Assembly (NCBI GenBank): GCA_916610825.1
Contig: OU744454.1
Coordinates: 8,744,922 to 8,808,921 of the forward strand
Direction: 5' to 3'
From: Haliclystus octoradiatus
Lineage: Eukaryota > Cnidaria > Staurozoa > Stauromedusae > Haliclystidae
Length of the DNA: 64,000 nt
Shown here: piece after piece, positions 1 through 12,000 of the stretch
Position numbering within the stretch: position 1 is the stretch's first letter
Layout: each line of letters opens with the position of its first letter
The notes under the pieces: generated by a model
The model's database searches: none
Seen by the model: only the letters and a program-made list of their open reading frames with translations
Told to the model about the DNA's origin: nothing
Program-made: the position numbers and the translations under genes

Positions 1-1358
1 TAAAAAGAATAGAAGAAATGAAGATATGATGTTTCGATGGGGCTATGGGAGAGGAGATAATGTTTTGCAATTGTGAATTGTGTTATTTACAAGTTTCCTA
101 GTCAGCTATGTCTGACCGTGATTTGTGGCATTCTTTGTGTAGCAAATATGTAAGGAATAAGGTGGACGGCACATTCCTATAATGTGACTGTCTATAGTAA
201 CTACTATAAAAAGAATAGCATATACATAAAACATTAAAATCGAATTCTGTTGAAATAATTATTTTATACTAGAGCCTGTGGCGGCTCATGAGATGAATAT
301 TTGGTGGGGAAGATGTCGCTGTGAAGATACCACCAAAGACATTTTTAGGGTTCTGGGTTTACTGTATGAGTGTATGTATGTTATAAGATAAGATATAAGA
401 TATAGATATAATTGTCAACATTAAATGAGAGATAATTGAAATGCTATTAATGTAAAGAATAAACTTTCACTTAAATAAAACCTATAATATTGTTTACATA
501 GCTATGATAATAAACTTAGAATTGACACAAATATGAGGCAAAAGCCCCGCGCAAATGTTGAACCCTGTTTTTCCCCGTACATCAAAAGCATGAAAATCTG
601 CCACAACAATAACATCAAACAAATTGCCGTTGTGCAGGATTCTGCACAACGCTGTACAGAAGATATAAGTCAGGAGCGGGACTTATAGATCAGTCAACAT
701 TATCAGGCAAAGAGTTCCATATATTTACAACACGGTTACAAAAATGGAGCCATCAATAATATTTGTACAACTAGCTGAAGCTAACATTAAATAATGACGT
801 CTTAAATCAATTTAGTTGTTGAGTTTATTTGAAATAATGTATCAACATCAACGTCTACAATTCCATTTAGCATTTTGCACACCATCTTCAGATCGAACCT
901 TACTCATGGAGGTGATCAGCGTAAGTATAAAAAGTAATATCTGCTAATATGCCAATGATTTAGTAAATTACTTTTGTACTCTTTTAATGGTAATGAGAAC
1001 GGGACCGTAGTTTTGAAGAGATAGCAGTACAATGCCAGGAAAATTTGAAATCAGAAGAAATAATAAATCCAAGATCTTTGATAGATGTGATAGTTTTTAG
1101 AATGTGATATTCTAAAGAATATTTCACATTGTTTTATATATATATAGCAGCAGACAAGTGCATGTTTCTGACCATTAGCCTTCATCAGTACTGCTCAGCG
1201 AGCAAACAACGGACTGACGTCTGTATATACCTAGGTCAAGATGAGTTAGTCGATGTGGTGAAAATTCATCACATGAAAAAAACATCCGTGCCAAGAGTGC
1301 TCAATATATATATATATATAGCAAAAAATAGTGCTCGATATCATTTGACAGAGCTAAA
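1..1358. other. AT-rich intergenic stretch, no gene recognised
   Basis: No exon with paired splice sites or recognisable protein motif was seen on either strand. A short AT dinucleotide run at about 1304-1320 sits just outside the inverted arm of the PLE that follows. Reading frames here are short and of low complexity. Confidence 0.6.
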
Positions 1359-1669
1359 TATAATAAAAGGAGTCAAAGACTACACATTCATAATTGTTAC
1401 TAATAGTTTCATGCTTACGCAATCATCAGACAAATAAACTAATTAATGAAAAACATACAGTTCCACCTATATCGATTTACAAACCTACAGTTATTGTTTA
1501 ACGGAACAAAGGATTTTGATGCTAGAAATAAATTGCATTGTTGTTATTTCCTATTATCGCTTGGTTAGTTATCATCTGTATAAATAAATTAGAAAATATA
1601 TATTATGTTTTCACGGATTTATAATTAGTTAGGTAAAATTTATTCTCATGTCTACATTTGGAAATGAGT
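1359..1669 (-). repeat. Left inverted arm of the PLE (inverted pseudo-LTR)
   Basis: The reverse complement of 2825-3134. Matching ends at position 1669, where the unique interior of the element begins. It carries antisense C-terminal codons and the 3' UTR of the PLE. Confidence 0.85.
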
Positions 1670-1676
1670 CCCTTAA

Positions 1677-2891
1677 ATTCTTGAACCAATTAATAACAGA
1701 AAAGGAGTTCTTCCAGAAAAGGTTTGCGAGCTAGTAGGACTTTTTATTCTTGATAAACTTGGGAAAATTTTTGGGAAGGAGTACATTGGCCTGTACAGAG
1801 ACGATGGCCTTGCAGTCTTAAAGAATAAATCCGGCCCACAAGCAGAGAGGCTTAAGAAAAAATTAATAAAACTATTTAAAGAGAGTGGCCTAAAGATTAC
1901 AACTAAATGCAACTTGAAATCTGTCGATTATTTGGATGTCAATTTCAACCTACAAAATGGCACCTTTCAACCATATCGGAAACCTAACGACGACCCACTA
2001 TACATCAACATCAAATCTAACCATCCACCAACAATCCTAAAACACATACCTATCGCCATTAATCAAAGAATATCTGATTTGTCATCCAACAACACTATTT
2101 TCGAAAATACTAAAATCAGCTATGAGAACGCCCTTATTGAAAGTGGCCACGACACACAAATTGCCTATCAACCAAGACACGAACGACCAATTACCAGCAA
2201 CAAGCAAAACAGGCGCAGAAATATCACATGGTTTAATCCGCCCTATAATAAAAGTGTCAGAACAAACATCGGCCGAACATTTCTGAACCTTATTAAAAAA
2301 CACTTTCCAAAGTCGAACGAGTTAAGCAAAATATTCAACGCCAACACTATTAAAGTTAGCTACAGCTGCACCTCAAACATGAAGACCATTATAACCAACC
2401 ATAACAACGAAATAATTAACAGAGAAAAGAAAAATCAGCAGGCTTGTACTAAACAATGCAACTGTAGGGTAAAACGGCCTTGCCCATTTAACAATGAATG
2501 CCTCACAGAAAGCCTCGTTTACAAGGCAAAAGTTACTACAGAAGATCAGGAAGGCCAAAATTACATCGGTTTGACGGAGGGAACCTTCAAACAAAGATAC
2601 ACTCAGCATATGATGTCATTCAAACACAAAAAATATATTAACAGCACACAACTTTCGAAATACATTTGGAGACTAAAAGATAGGAAAGAAAACTACAAAA
2701 TTGAATGGACCTGCCTAGCTAAAGCGAAAGCATACAGCAATAAATCAAAAAAATGCCATCTATGCCTAATTGAAAAGTACCACATCATTTGCACTAAAGA
2801 TGATCTATTGAATAAAAAGTCTGAACTCATTTCCAAATGTAGACATGAGAATAAATTTTACCTAACTAATTATAAATCCGTGAAAACATAA
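1677..2891 (+). pseudogene. PLE polyprotein fragment: RT motif C plus GIY-YIG endonuclease
   Basis: The open frame of about 404 codons has no start of its own. It begins inside a reverse transcriptase palm domain: the string GLYRDDGLAVL near its N-terminus carries the YxDD-type catalytic motif. A C-terminal zinc-binding region follows (CNCRVKRPCPFNNEC), then a GIY-YIG-like core (NYIGLTEGTFKQRY, then SFKHKKY) with a conserved-looking KCHLCLIEKY segment. This order, RT followed by GIY-YIG, is the canonical order in Penelope-like elements. The fingers and the first half of the palm are missing, so this is a 5'-truncated, dead copy even though the remaining frame is uninterrupted. A catalogued invertebrate protein family with a YRDDGL motif looks similar, but this is from memory. 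Confidence 0.75.
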
Positions 2892-3128
2892 TATATATTT
2901 TCTAATTTATTTATACAGATGATAACTAATCAAGCGATAATAGGAAATAACAACAATGCAATTTATTTCTAGCATCAAAATCCTTTGTTCTGTTAAACAA
3001 TAACTGTAGGTTTGTAAATCGATATAGGTGGAACTGTATGTTTTTCATTAACTAGTTTATTTGTCTGATGATTGCGTAAGCATGAAACTATTAGTAACAA
3101 TTATGAATGTGTAGTCTTTGACTCCTTT

Positions 3129-3134
<6 letters not shown>
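2825..3134 (+). repeat. Right arm (3' end) of the PLE
   Basis: It contains the C-terminal coding end and 3' UTR of the element in sense orientation and pairs with 1359-1669. It runs directly into an AT microsatellite, which may be the insertion target or part of the 3' tail. Confidence 0.85.

Positions 3135-3190
<56 letters not shown>
3133..3190. repeat. (AT)n microsatellite
   Basis: An almost uninterrupted run of about 29 AT dinucleotides starts at the last bases of the PLE right arm. A shorter AT run flanks the left arm at 1304-1320. Confidence 0.95.
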
Positions 3191-3194
<4 letters not shown>

Positions 3195-4719
3195 ATTATG
3201 CAGCATGTAAAACAAACAATAATGCTTGATTAAATTTACATTAATTTTTATTTACGTTAGTTGTAACCTAGGCTACATTTTAGTGAGAGATCATATTATG
3301 TGACTCTCCTTTGTTTTATTGTGTCGTAATTGATTATGATTTAACAGGAACTTATCCTCAAATCATCAGTAAAAAGCTTATTAAGTAACAAGGTTATAAC
3401 AGAATAAAGGGTAACATAGCTCAGCACTCCAAGTCTTCAACATCAGAGAAGCAGTGTTTGTTGTGTGTTTATTTAATTTCCATTGCTATGGTCATCATTC
3501 AATTGTACTTAATTGTCTTTATGGTAAAGTGATATTTGCCACAAAACGTTTGGGGAAGAAAATATTCTTAAGAATGTGAGACCATTTCAATTCTAAATCT
3601 CAAAATTCATTACTTTACCAATGATGTTAACACAATGAAATTAGTGATTATTAGTATTAAAGCATTTTAAATTCTTTTTTGGATAAAATTTTCTTTGAAA
3701 TCAAATGTTTCGTCAATATTAAATACAAAACAAACACAGAAAGAATATCTCAGAAACATTAACTAGAAACAATTTCAGTCTTCATGCTATCTAAACACAG
3801 GAGTTAGTCAATCAATCAAGTCCCTAGAACAGTGGTGCACGTGGTGTACATAAATTCAATATAATCAAATACCTTATTGAAATTTTCCGATGCCTTCCTC
3901 ATCAATCTGGGAATAGTGACAATTCTAAAATACACACAATAACTTCCAATAAGCAATACTGAATAAGTTGAAATCATTACTTTTTAAATCTAATAATTAA
4001 ATTTGAGCTTATACTGTCTAATCTTCAACAGAAATGACAATCTAATTGTTTTGAAAGGATTGCACATACAAGAATCTTCATTTGGTGGTACAAGAAGTGA
4101 TTGGATATGATTAGATGAAATTGCATACTGATACAATTCTGTTCAACAAGATGACAATCAATTGTGCAGCTGTTAGTTTAGTGTTCAGGAAATTCAAGGT
4201 TTCAAGATTGATTATTTGATGGTGCTGCGAAGAACATCAAATATAGGACTTGCAGTCACTAGACAATTTGCTAATACTATGTGCGAAGGCATTTATTAAG
4301 GCATTTCAAATAATATCATGAAATCATGGAGGGTCAATCGCCTCTTGAAAATGCAAATTACTAAAGCATAATAAGGAATTTGTACGGTATGTATCTGTGC
4401 AAGTATCATTTTTATAGCTGTAAAGATGTAAAGATAGAAAGAAATCTCTTCATACGAATCATCTCATTTATGGCTCTGTGATGTCATTTCAATATTTTTT
4501 TTTCAATTTTTATTCTCTCAAACATCCATCAATATCGAAAAAATTACTGAGGGTTTACATTACAATATTACTGCGTATTTGAGACAATAAAAATCCCAAG
4601 TTGAACTGACTAAACAGAACATCATATCATAATAAAATCATATTTAAGAATAAATCATATTCTACCTTTCCAGCTAAAAAAACAGCACTTAGCCGTCTGT
4701 TTATCTGGTTGTCCTTTGT
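3191..4719. other. AT-rich non-coding stretch; one weak candidate exon
   Basis: No recognised gene. On the minus strand, 3873-3924 (52 nt) is bounded by a plausible acceptor and a gtattt donor. It has an open frame when entered with one leftover base, the phase left by the exon at 5979-6046. Its translation has no known motif, so I do not call it as an exon. Confidence 0.35.
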
Positions 4720-4721
4720 TA

Positions 4722-4901
4722 CAGTCGAACTTGCTTAATATCCCCGTACAGATGAAAAGCGGGACATTAAGCAAGGTGGGATACTAAGCGAGGTAGGTTT
4801 ATGAGAGTTTGTATGGAAAATGGAAAATAGAAATCAGTTTTATGTGGGGATATGAAGCAAGGTGGGATATTAAAAGAGGGGATATGAACCGAGTTTGACT
4901 G
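4722..4901. mobile_element. pogo/Tigger-type MITE with TA target duplication
   Basis: The element begins CAGTCGAACTTGC and ends in the near reverse complement GAGTTTGACTG, flanked by TA on both sides (4720-4721 and 4902-4903). Inside are several diverged copies of a GGGATATTAAGCAAGG-like motif. TA duplication and CAG termini are the known signature of the pogo/Tigger branch of Tc1/mariner. No transposase is encoded in its 180 bp. Confidence 0.75.
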
Positions 4902-5534
4902 TAGTAGTCTTGAAGTATAAGAGGTGATTGAGAATTCTGTTAGCAAGGATTTTGAATAAAGTGTTCTACATCAGCGGTTTGAGGTAGGTCTAGATTACAA
5001 TGCAAGTCTTCCATTATCAACCCACAAATACTCCAGAAATAAATTATGATTGAACCCACATTGGTGAAAAAGAGTAGACAGATACTTTAACTGCTATTAT
5101 GAAATCAAATATCCACTGTTCTAATAGCTTTTAGTCGAAACCGACTAGGGTACTATTCGATGATCTGCATTCTGATTGGTTGCTCCATCGTTCACTATTT
5201 TCTCATAGTGAACGCTGGCAAGTTCCCTCGCAAATTCCAAAAAGTAAACAAGTGATTCGCAAATGTTTTTGAATCAAAATTTTATACGAATTACGAGAGT
5301 AAATTATAATTTCCGTCCCCAAGAAAACAAAACAAGTAACAAAATATGAAATGAAGTTGTTCAATGGTAAGCTATGCATATACAATGTTAATCTTATTTA
5401 ACAATCTTCTCTCCACTTCTCGCTACTTTTATTGCAAATATAAATTAGTCCGCTAGTCAGCAAAAGTTTATAAACAACAAACTTTTATATTACAAACTGC
5501 AAACAATTATGTATTTTTAGATACTCAATGTTAC

Positions 5535-5590
5535 CTTCTCAAGTTTGCTACTTTGTGGGGCTGTATTTTGTAACCAGTATTGATATCCAA
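5535..5590 (-). other. Candidate 56-nt exon, gene unassigned
   Basis: The minus strand has an acceptor (ttaaacag) and donor (gtaacatt) around 56 nt, open in one frame as 18 codons ending in SSKLEK. The frame needs one base from the preceding exon, whereas the nearest upstream placed exon (5979-6046) leaves two, so they are not directly joined. It may be a further exon of the USP gene with another exon between them, or chance. Confidence 0.25.
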
Positions 5591-5747
5591 CTGTTTAATT
5601 TTAAAAATTAAAACTGAATAAAATCAAATTAAAATTCATCCTCCAAATCACGACCCTGCAGTCGTCATGGATGCCTTTGATTGACGGTCGTATTTAAAAT
5701 TAATTATGCTGAAAGCGAATAAATAGTTAGAATTTATTTTTGATATG

Positions 5748-5907
5748 TTTTGCTTGTACCACTAGTTGGTTTCCACTAAAACAATTAGACAACTCACCCT
5801 TGTTGTCTACCGTTTTGAATAGTCACCTCGGTACTATTCGACGGTAGCCAACTCGGGCTTGCTGTCTAATTGTTTTAGTGGAAACCAACTAGTGGTACAA
5901 GCAAAAT
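5748..5907. mobile_element. Palindromic foldback MITE (~160 bp)
   Basis: The left half starts ttttgcttgtaccactag and the right half ends with its reverse complement. About 40 terminal bases pair nearly perfectly and the pairing weakens toward a centre near 5825. No coding capacity. No clear target duplication was identified. Confidence 0.7.
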
Positions 5908-5978
5908 AGCCTTCACATACTAAAAGAACCTCAATTAATCAACATCTTTTATTGTGATTTATTATTTGCATTGCATAC

Positions 5979-6046
5979 CTTGTAATCATACCATCAGAAT
6001 TCTCATGTTTGGTAAAATCAGATGATGATACAGTTGAATTGCAAAC
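5979..6046 (-). CDS. USP gene exon completing the RING-type finger
   Basis: 68 nt on the minus strand between the acceptor cttgattttcag and the donor gtatgc. It enters in phase 0 and leaves two bases over. Translation starts VCNSTVSSSDF. Joined to the upstream exon, which ends in ...PCP in phase 0, it supplies the final C-P-x-C of the RING consensus (CP plus VC). The phase match and the motif completion across a 1.9-kb intron are independent support for both exons. Confidence 0.75.
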
Positions 6047-9000
6047 CTGAAAATCAAGTCAACAATCTCAACTTTTGAATAAGATGGCCATGTAAATGTT
6101 TATAAAATTCAAGCAAGTTATCACACAAAGCAAATGGTGCACATTTTCCCAAAAGCTATTGAGATTTGGTGCAGTCAAGTCACTTGAGGGAGGAGAGAAC
6201 TCGAAGTCGAAAATTCCTCGCCAAAGCGGCTTGTGATTTTGTGATACCTTCTTCTTTTCTCCTTAGGCACCCTCTTGTGCGCCAAATATCAATAGATTAT
6301 AGGAAACTGGAAGCTAATTACTTAATATCGTATTGTGTTTTTAGTTGATTATTATATGTAGGTTTCACTATCATCAATATCAAGTATTTCTAGAGTTAAG
6401 GGTTCCTACACATGTGCTGTGTTTGTATCAAAGGGTCACTGCACGGCAGGTATGTTCGGGTTCTCTGATATCAACGCACAGGATGTTGGGAGACATGAGA
6501 AAGCATAAAAACACAAGCTTTTAGGGCAAGTGTTTCTTAGCTTTCAAGTGCCTCCCAATCATAGACACAAACTCAAGGCTGATGTACAGTAACCCTCTGT
6601 AAAATAAACATATTTCTATTGTTTTAAGCAAATTCAACTTAAAAATTTGATTGGTTAGATCAATTCAGTCTTATATATCTTCAAGTCTTCCTCATGTTTT
6701 GCTTTTCATTGAATCACAGATTCAGAGTTATATTTTTGAATCACTTTCGATTTTTTCAAACGCTATGATTTTGATTTTCTTGTTTCTCATTTCTGCTCAG
6801 CGCTGTTCTGCAAGCTTTGTTGTTTTTGTAGGGCTTTTGGTTTTCTATCTACATAGCCACATAATGACCAGACAAAATGACCCAAAGAAGAAGAATGGTT
6901 TGAATTATAATATTTTGAAACATATATCCTCAACAACATAATTTGATTTTTATTTATAATTATTTTGAAATTCTGGGTGTTTTTATCTCCAACATGATAT
7001 CCAAGTTGTTTCGGCTTGTGTGATCCAAACACACAGTTAATCAAATCACTAGAGAACAGCATTTGAAATTTTCTTGAGTTTTGCAATCGTATTTACTACA
7101 CAAGGAATGTCGGAAGATATAAGCCTCAAAGAGGAGCGCTTTCAACACTTCCTTAGTGTCTTCCAAGTTCCAATCATTCCGAGTGTAGTAGATACAAAAA
7201 CGAAGTTGCCCAATTATGTTCGATCATGACATCGTCATACGTATTTTATAAACTAAATAATAATTTTTGACATTGCATTTAAATTTTTCCCATGACATGT
7301 ACATGCATTTATCCCATATCCTGTCCTTACGATAAAATTAACTGCAACAAATAGTACAATGTAACCTGCTTAAACCCGGTAAGTAAAATTTCTGCTTATC
7401 TGCAACCGCCCGGCTTTGAAACACAACAAATTATTCTCTAGTCAAGTAAATTTCGGATAAGGGACTATCCATAAACGTACGTACTCATTTGAAGGGGAGG
7501 GGGATCACACTAAAAGCCTGCAGCTGCATACATAGGGGATGGAGGTGTCAACCATCAAAGTACGTACTCATATTGGCTGTCTTTGTAGCATTTTTCAAAA
7601 TATTATAATGTGATTAATTAGTTTATTGACGATTAAATCGATTTTTATTGAAGAAAAGTTAAACTGTAAATTCATTATCAATCGTGAACATTTTTATTTT
7701 TATAAAAATGGTTGGACTAGCATTTCTATTCTTTCAGAAACAACAAAGAAAAAATTCATATAATGCAGGGGTGCTGCATAATTGGCAGACCGTACACAGG
7801 ATCTAAAAGCATACAGCTGCGTACAGGGGGAGAGGAGTGTAAAATATTGGAACATTTTCTGAGTAAGTACTTTATGGATGGCTCCTAAATGCAATGAAAT
7901 CATTGACAAGTTTGACTTTCACTTAAACACGTTACACTGTGATACACTTACGGGACATGGAAATGAAGCATTGTTGTGGTAGGAGGCAATTGTTTGAAGA
8001 CATTGTTCGCATATAGCTCCCCCACATGATGAATGCATTGCAAGTTCATCATCAAACATTTCCTCAAGACAAATAGCACATGTGTGCCATGAAATATTTG
8101 TTTGCTCCCCAGTGATCATATGTTGTGTGCTTCCATCTTGGCAGCTTTCAGCATCATGTGATGGTATGCTACTCTCTAGCTGAGTATCTAAACCTGCCGT
8201 TTCTTCTTTTGAAGGAGATTTTGACATTGAATTGACTTCATATGCAACAATTTTGTGTTTCTTTTTATCAAGGTATTTCATTTTCATGCTTGGATTCTAA
8301 AACAGTAAAAAGTAAAAGCAATAGCAGAGTTATAAATCAGCATATAATTAGCAGTTGGGTAAGGTTGATTACGGTAACATTTCCACTGAGAAGGCATTGT
8401 AGTTTGAAATACTAATTTATATCCCAACACATTTATTGATTTCAACATCATGTTGGTTAAGAAAGAAATGCTTGAATAATTTTACTGTTTTGAAAAGTAT
8501 AGATTGGAATATTAATGATTGACAGTCTAAGAAACTCTAACATGGGAGTCATAACAATTACAAGGTAAACAACTCTGTTTCTATTAGCAATAATAGTCAA
8601 TTGCAGTCATGAACAGTTTATGAATGTCAAATGGCCCCAATTTTTCATGAACAGTTCATGGACTGTTTCAGTTTGGCCAAGACTTTGCTAGCACAAAAGA
8701 CAGACTATATACAGACAGTTTATACCAAGTAGGCCTATTACTAGTATGCGGGCAGAAATACCTTTTCTTTCTATAGTCCCTCTGGTCATCAGCATCGAGT
8801 TTAGCATACTAATTGTTCTTTCAACTACCACTTTTGGGGAGTATGTTGTTATTGGCTAATAAAATATGTGAACATTTGGCAAGTATTTTAAAAACGAAAA
8901 TTGAGGTATTTTAAATTAATGACAGGAAACCACACTACGAATAAACTTCAGTACAAACACTTAGTACGAGATACTCAACGCCAATATGCAATTGTACTAT

Positions 9001-12000
9001 AAGACAAAAAAGTCTGTCTGTGTGCAGGCTAGCCTATTACCAGAAAGTTTCAATTCAAATGGTAAGCAAACCATGAAGAAAACACTTTTATCAAATTGAC
9101 AACCTTCAGTGTGACAACTATTATATACAGTACGAGCCATATATCTGCAACATCAAAGGAACAATATAGGCATACCAGAATACGGAATAGTCGTTGACCT
9201 TCAACCTCAGCAAATATTACAGAATTCTCATCCATTATCGTTGTTAATTTCTCATTAAGAGATTTGAATAAATCACGAACAATGGCCGATTTCTTAACAG
9301 TAAGAAGAAACCTTCAAATGAAAAAAGTACGGTACTTGGATAAAACATTTCAGTATAAAAAGTATCTATCTAAATACAGGAAATAGTTTAAATATGTGTA
9401 CATACCTCTAACCTATTAATGATGCTACCCCTCTTTTATATATATATATAGATATATGTCAGTCACAATAATAGAATCTATTGGCTAGATTCAACCGGTA
9501 TGATATAATCAGATTTCTACAAAGCATCGAATATATGCACGAGGGCTAGTTCAGCGCAATAACATAAACAGCCACACTGTAGCCAAGTGTACATAAGCCG
9601 GAGTCAAACTAAGAATTTGGCATGTGTGTCCATATTCTAATAGGACCTGGAAAGCAGTACCTGACTGAATAGGGGATTGGAGCTACAGGAATCCAGGATA
9701 TAATGTTATTTTCATAAAGAAAAAACTTACCAACCTGCAAATATAAATTTTCTTATTCCTTTTTTATAGTTTCATTATTATTTTAAGTTTTTTATGAGAT
9801 ACAAATCATTGTTGAATACAGCTGTATGGAATTTGCATCAGTGTGGAGCTTCAAGAGCCAGAAAAAGCCTCTTTTGAAAATGCTTGATACTACTTCATGT
9901 TTAAACATAATCTGCCTCTTTTGACAAACAAGAAAAGCAAACAAATATTTTTTATGGGATGATAATGATGATGCTAATGCGGAATATGTCATTATCATCA
10001 GATCTATTGCCAGAGAGAAGCCAATGAATTGTCATGATATTTCTAGTTACCTTGTAGGTTGAATATTGTGTGTTGTTTTAAAAGGAAACCAAAATACTTC
10101 TGAAAAGGCAAAACATTGATTGGATATAGTGGACAATGAGTGGACACAATCAGGTACAGTGGTGAAACTTGTTAGCTAACATCTACCTTGAGATGTAGAG
10201 ACATTGACTGCTATATGCATTTCACCTCCTTATTCAGGACTAATGCAATAGAAAATACTAAGGTGGGAATTAATACAGTGACCACTAGTGTTTTACCAAA
10301 GGTTAAATCGCATGCGTAGCATGCGATTTACCAGCGAAGCCAACTTCGCCGAAACGCAAGCGTCGGCGTCATATTTTTAGCAGTCAGCGTGGTCACTATC
10401 ATCTTAACCTTGTTCATTTTTGCAGGAGAGTAAGAAGGGTGTAGGTGCAGAGAGAGACAGATATTTGTTAACGGTACTTTTCTATTATATCTATCGATAA
10501 AGATTTGAACATTTTCTGTACTTGAGTCTTGCAATAACTTATTAAGGTATTTACCATGACATTTATTGCAAGTTATTACATCTATTACTTTTGAATTCAA
10601 TTGCTATGAATGCAACAGCGCCTGTCCAATATTTTTGTCCCATACATTTTAGATAGAATATTTCTTGTTCTTTATCAACAATATCTTAAATTTAATATTT
10701 CTCTATTGTATTATTAATTTTGTTCTTACACTACATCTTATTTTGTTTAGTGTAATGTAATTGTAATTAAGTCAAAAGAGTATTTTCCGCACTTCAGCCA
10801 GCGACCATACCGACTGCGCCATGGCATGTGGAAATTATCCAAATCAAAATGTACACTACTAAAAGTATGAAGTGTTTGTAATGGATTGTTTTTTATCAAT
10901 TTTTACCTAGAATGTAATAGCTTTGTTAAAAGTAAAACTTCTGCTTGTAATCACGTATATACCTTGTCATATAAGTCACTGTAAATCAAACGCATAAAAA
11001 GATTTGTGATGTTAAAGCAGCATTGAAATACGCCTTTTTCATTGAAACTGTTTCTTCAAAGGCTGCGCTGAAAACAAGGCTCGTGACTTCCTAAAATCTA
11101 GTGATATGGTTCAAGAGATTGTTCTTCCATTCATTTTCTCCGACGATGTCCCCACGCAAGGTTGAGGGATCGTTACATCCTATCAACGGACCATCTTGCG
11201 CTGTGTAAAGAGCGTTAGTAGAATATCAATAACATAAACTATACTCATCAGAAAATGATTGCTTACTAGGTACAGATGATCACTGTATAGACGTGGTTGT
11301 TATAGCAAGATACACCTATATATACTATACATGCAAAATACAGGTAAAATTGTATTGTTATAAAGTATCAACACTACTGTACTTTCTATTGTAGAGAACA
11401 ACGTTCAAAAGAATGGCTTTTAATGTTCGACCAAAAAATAGGATTGTCTTTAAAAATGTTGGCATATGAGCACTTTTCGTCATTCTAAGGCACTATTAGT
11501 CAATTTACATAGGTAATATAAGAAATTTGTAATCTTTAAAAATTAGTTTGCTTCTTTTGTTTGTGGATGCTTGCTAAAAATAATGTTAAAGCTACAAAAT
11601 ACTGTTTTGATTTTCATTCTTCTCACTGAAACAAGTCCTACACTATTATAGTATAGACTATTTGCATGTGCCGCAGACTTGAAACAGCCCTGAACCACAA
11701 CCTATTGGCTGGTGTAAATAGGCTACTTTATGTATACAGTATAGTAGCTATAAAACTATACTTGAGAACAAAACAAAAGAGTAAATACTTTACCTATCTG
11801 CTGTTCTAATGCAAAGGGAATAGGTAAGGAGAGACACATAAAACTTTCATAGGAAAAAGAAGAATGTCCACACTTTTCACAAGTCACCTACAAAATGAAA
11901 TCACATCACATTGTAAACACTTTGATGTGATGAATACAACAAATCTAAATTAAATTGATAATTGATATTTTCATTGTTTTTAACCTACTGTGCTTTTGTA

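Larger units (their letters stand above)
1359..3134 (+). mobile_element. 5'-truncated Penelope-like retroelement with inverted terminal arms
   Basis: A single copy consists of a left arm (1359-1669), an interior with the end of a reverse transcriptase and a GIY-YIG-type endonuclease frame (1677-2891), and a right arm (2825-3134). The left arm is the reverse complement of the right arm over about 311 bp with very few mismatches by eye. The right arm includes the last ~20 codons and the 3' untranslated tail, so the left arm is an inverted copy of the element's own 3' end. Inverted or tandem partial copies (pseudo-LTRs) are typical of Penelope-like elements. Most of the RT domain is absent, so the copy cannot be autonomous. 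Confidence 0.75.

Noticed and set aside
1129-1437. 102-codon plus-strand frame over the left PLE arm
   Set aside because: It crosses an AT microsatellite and the inverted arm, and its sequence is antisense to PLE 3' UTR.
3873-3924. 52-nt minus-strand exon candidate
   Set aside because: Splice sites and phase are compatible with following the exon at 5979-6046, but such a short frame is likely by chance and lacks USP finger or His-box features.
5133-5230. GGGTACTATTCGA near 5150 as a further copy of the 5748-5907 foldback
   Set aside because: Only about 12 bases match the centre of that element, too short to assign.
5645-5708. Possible minus-strand exon after acceptor ttcgctttcag
   Set aside because: It fits the phase left by the RING-completing exon but has no acceptable donor before a stop codon, and the sequence carries no motif.
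7919-8287. RING exon as a single-exon gene from ATG at 8287
   Set aside because: A strong acceptor lies just upstream, and the C-terminus after the gtaagtg donor is intronic; the missing CxC partner is supplied by the downstream exon, so it is an internal exon.
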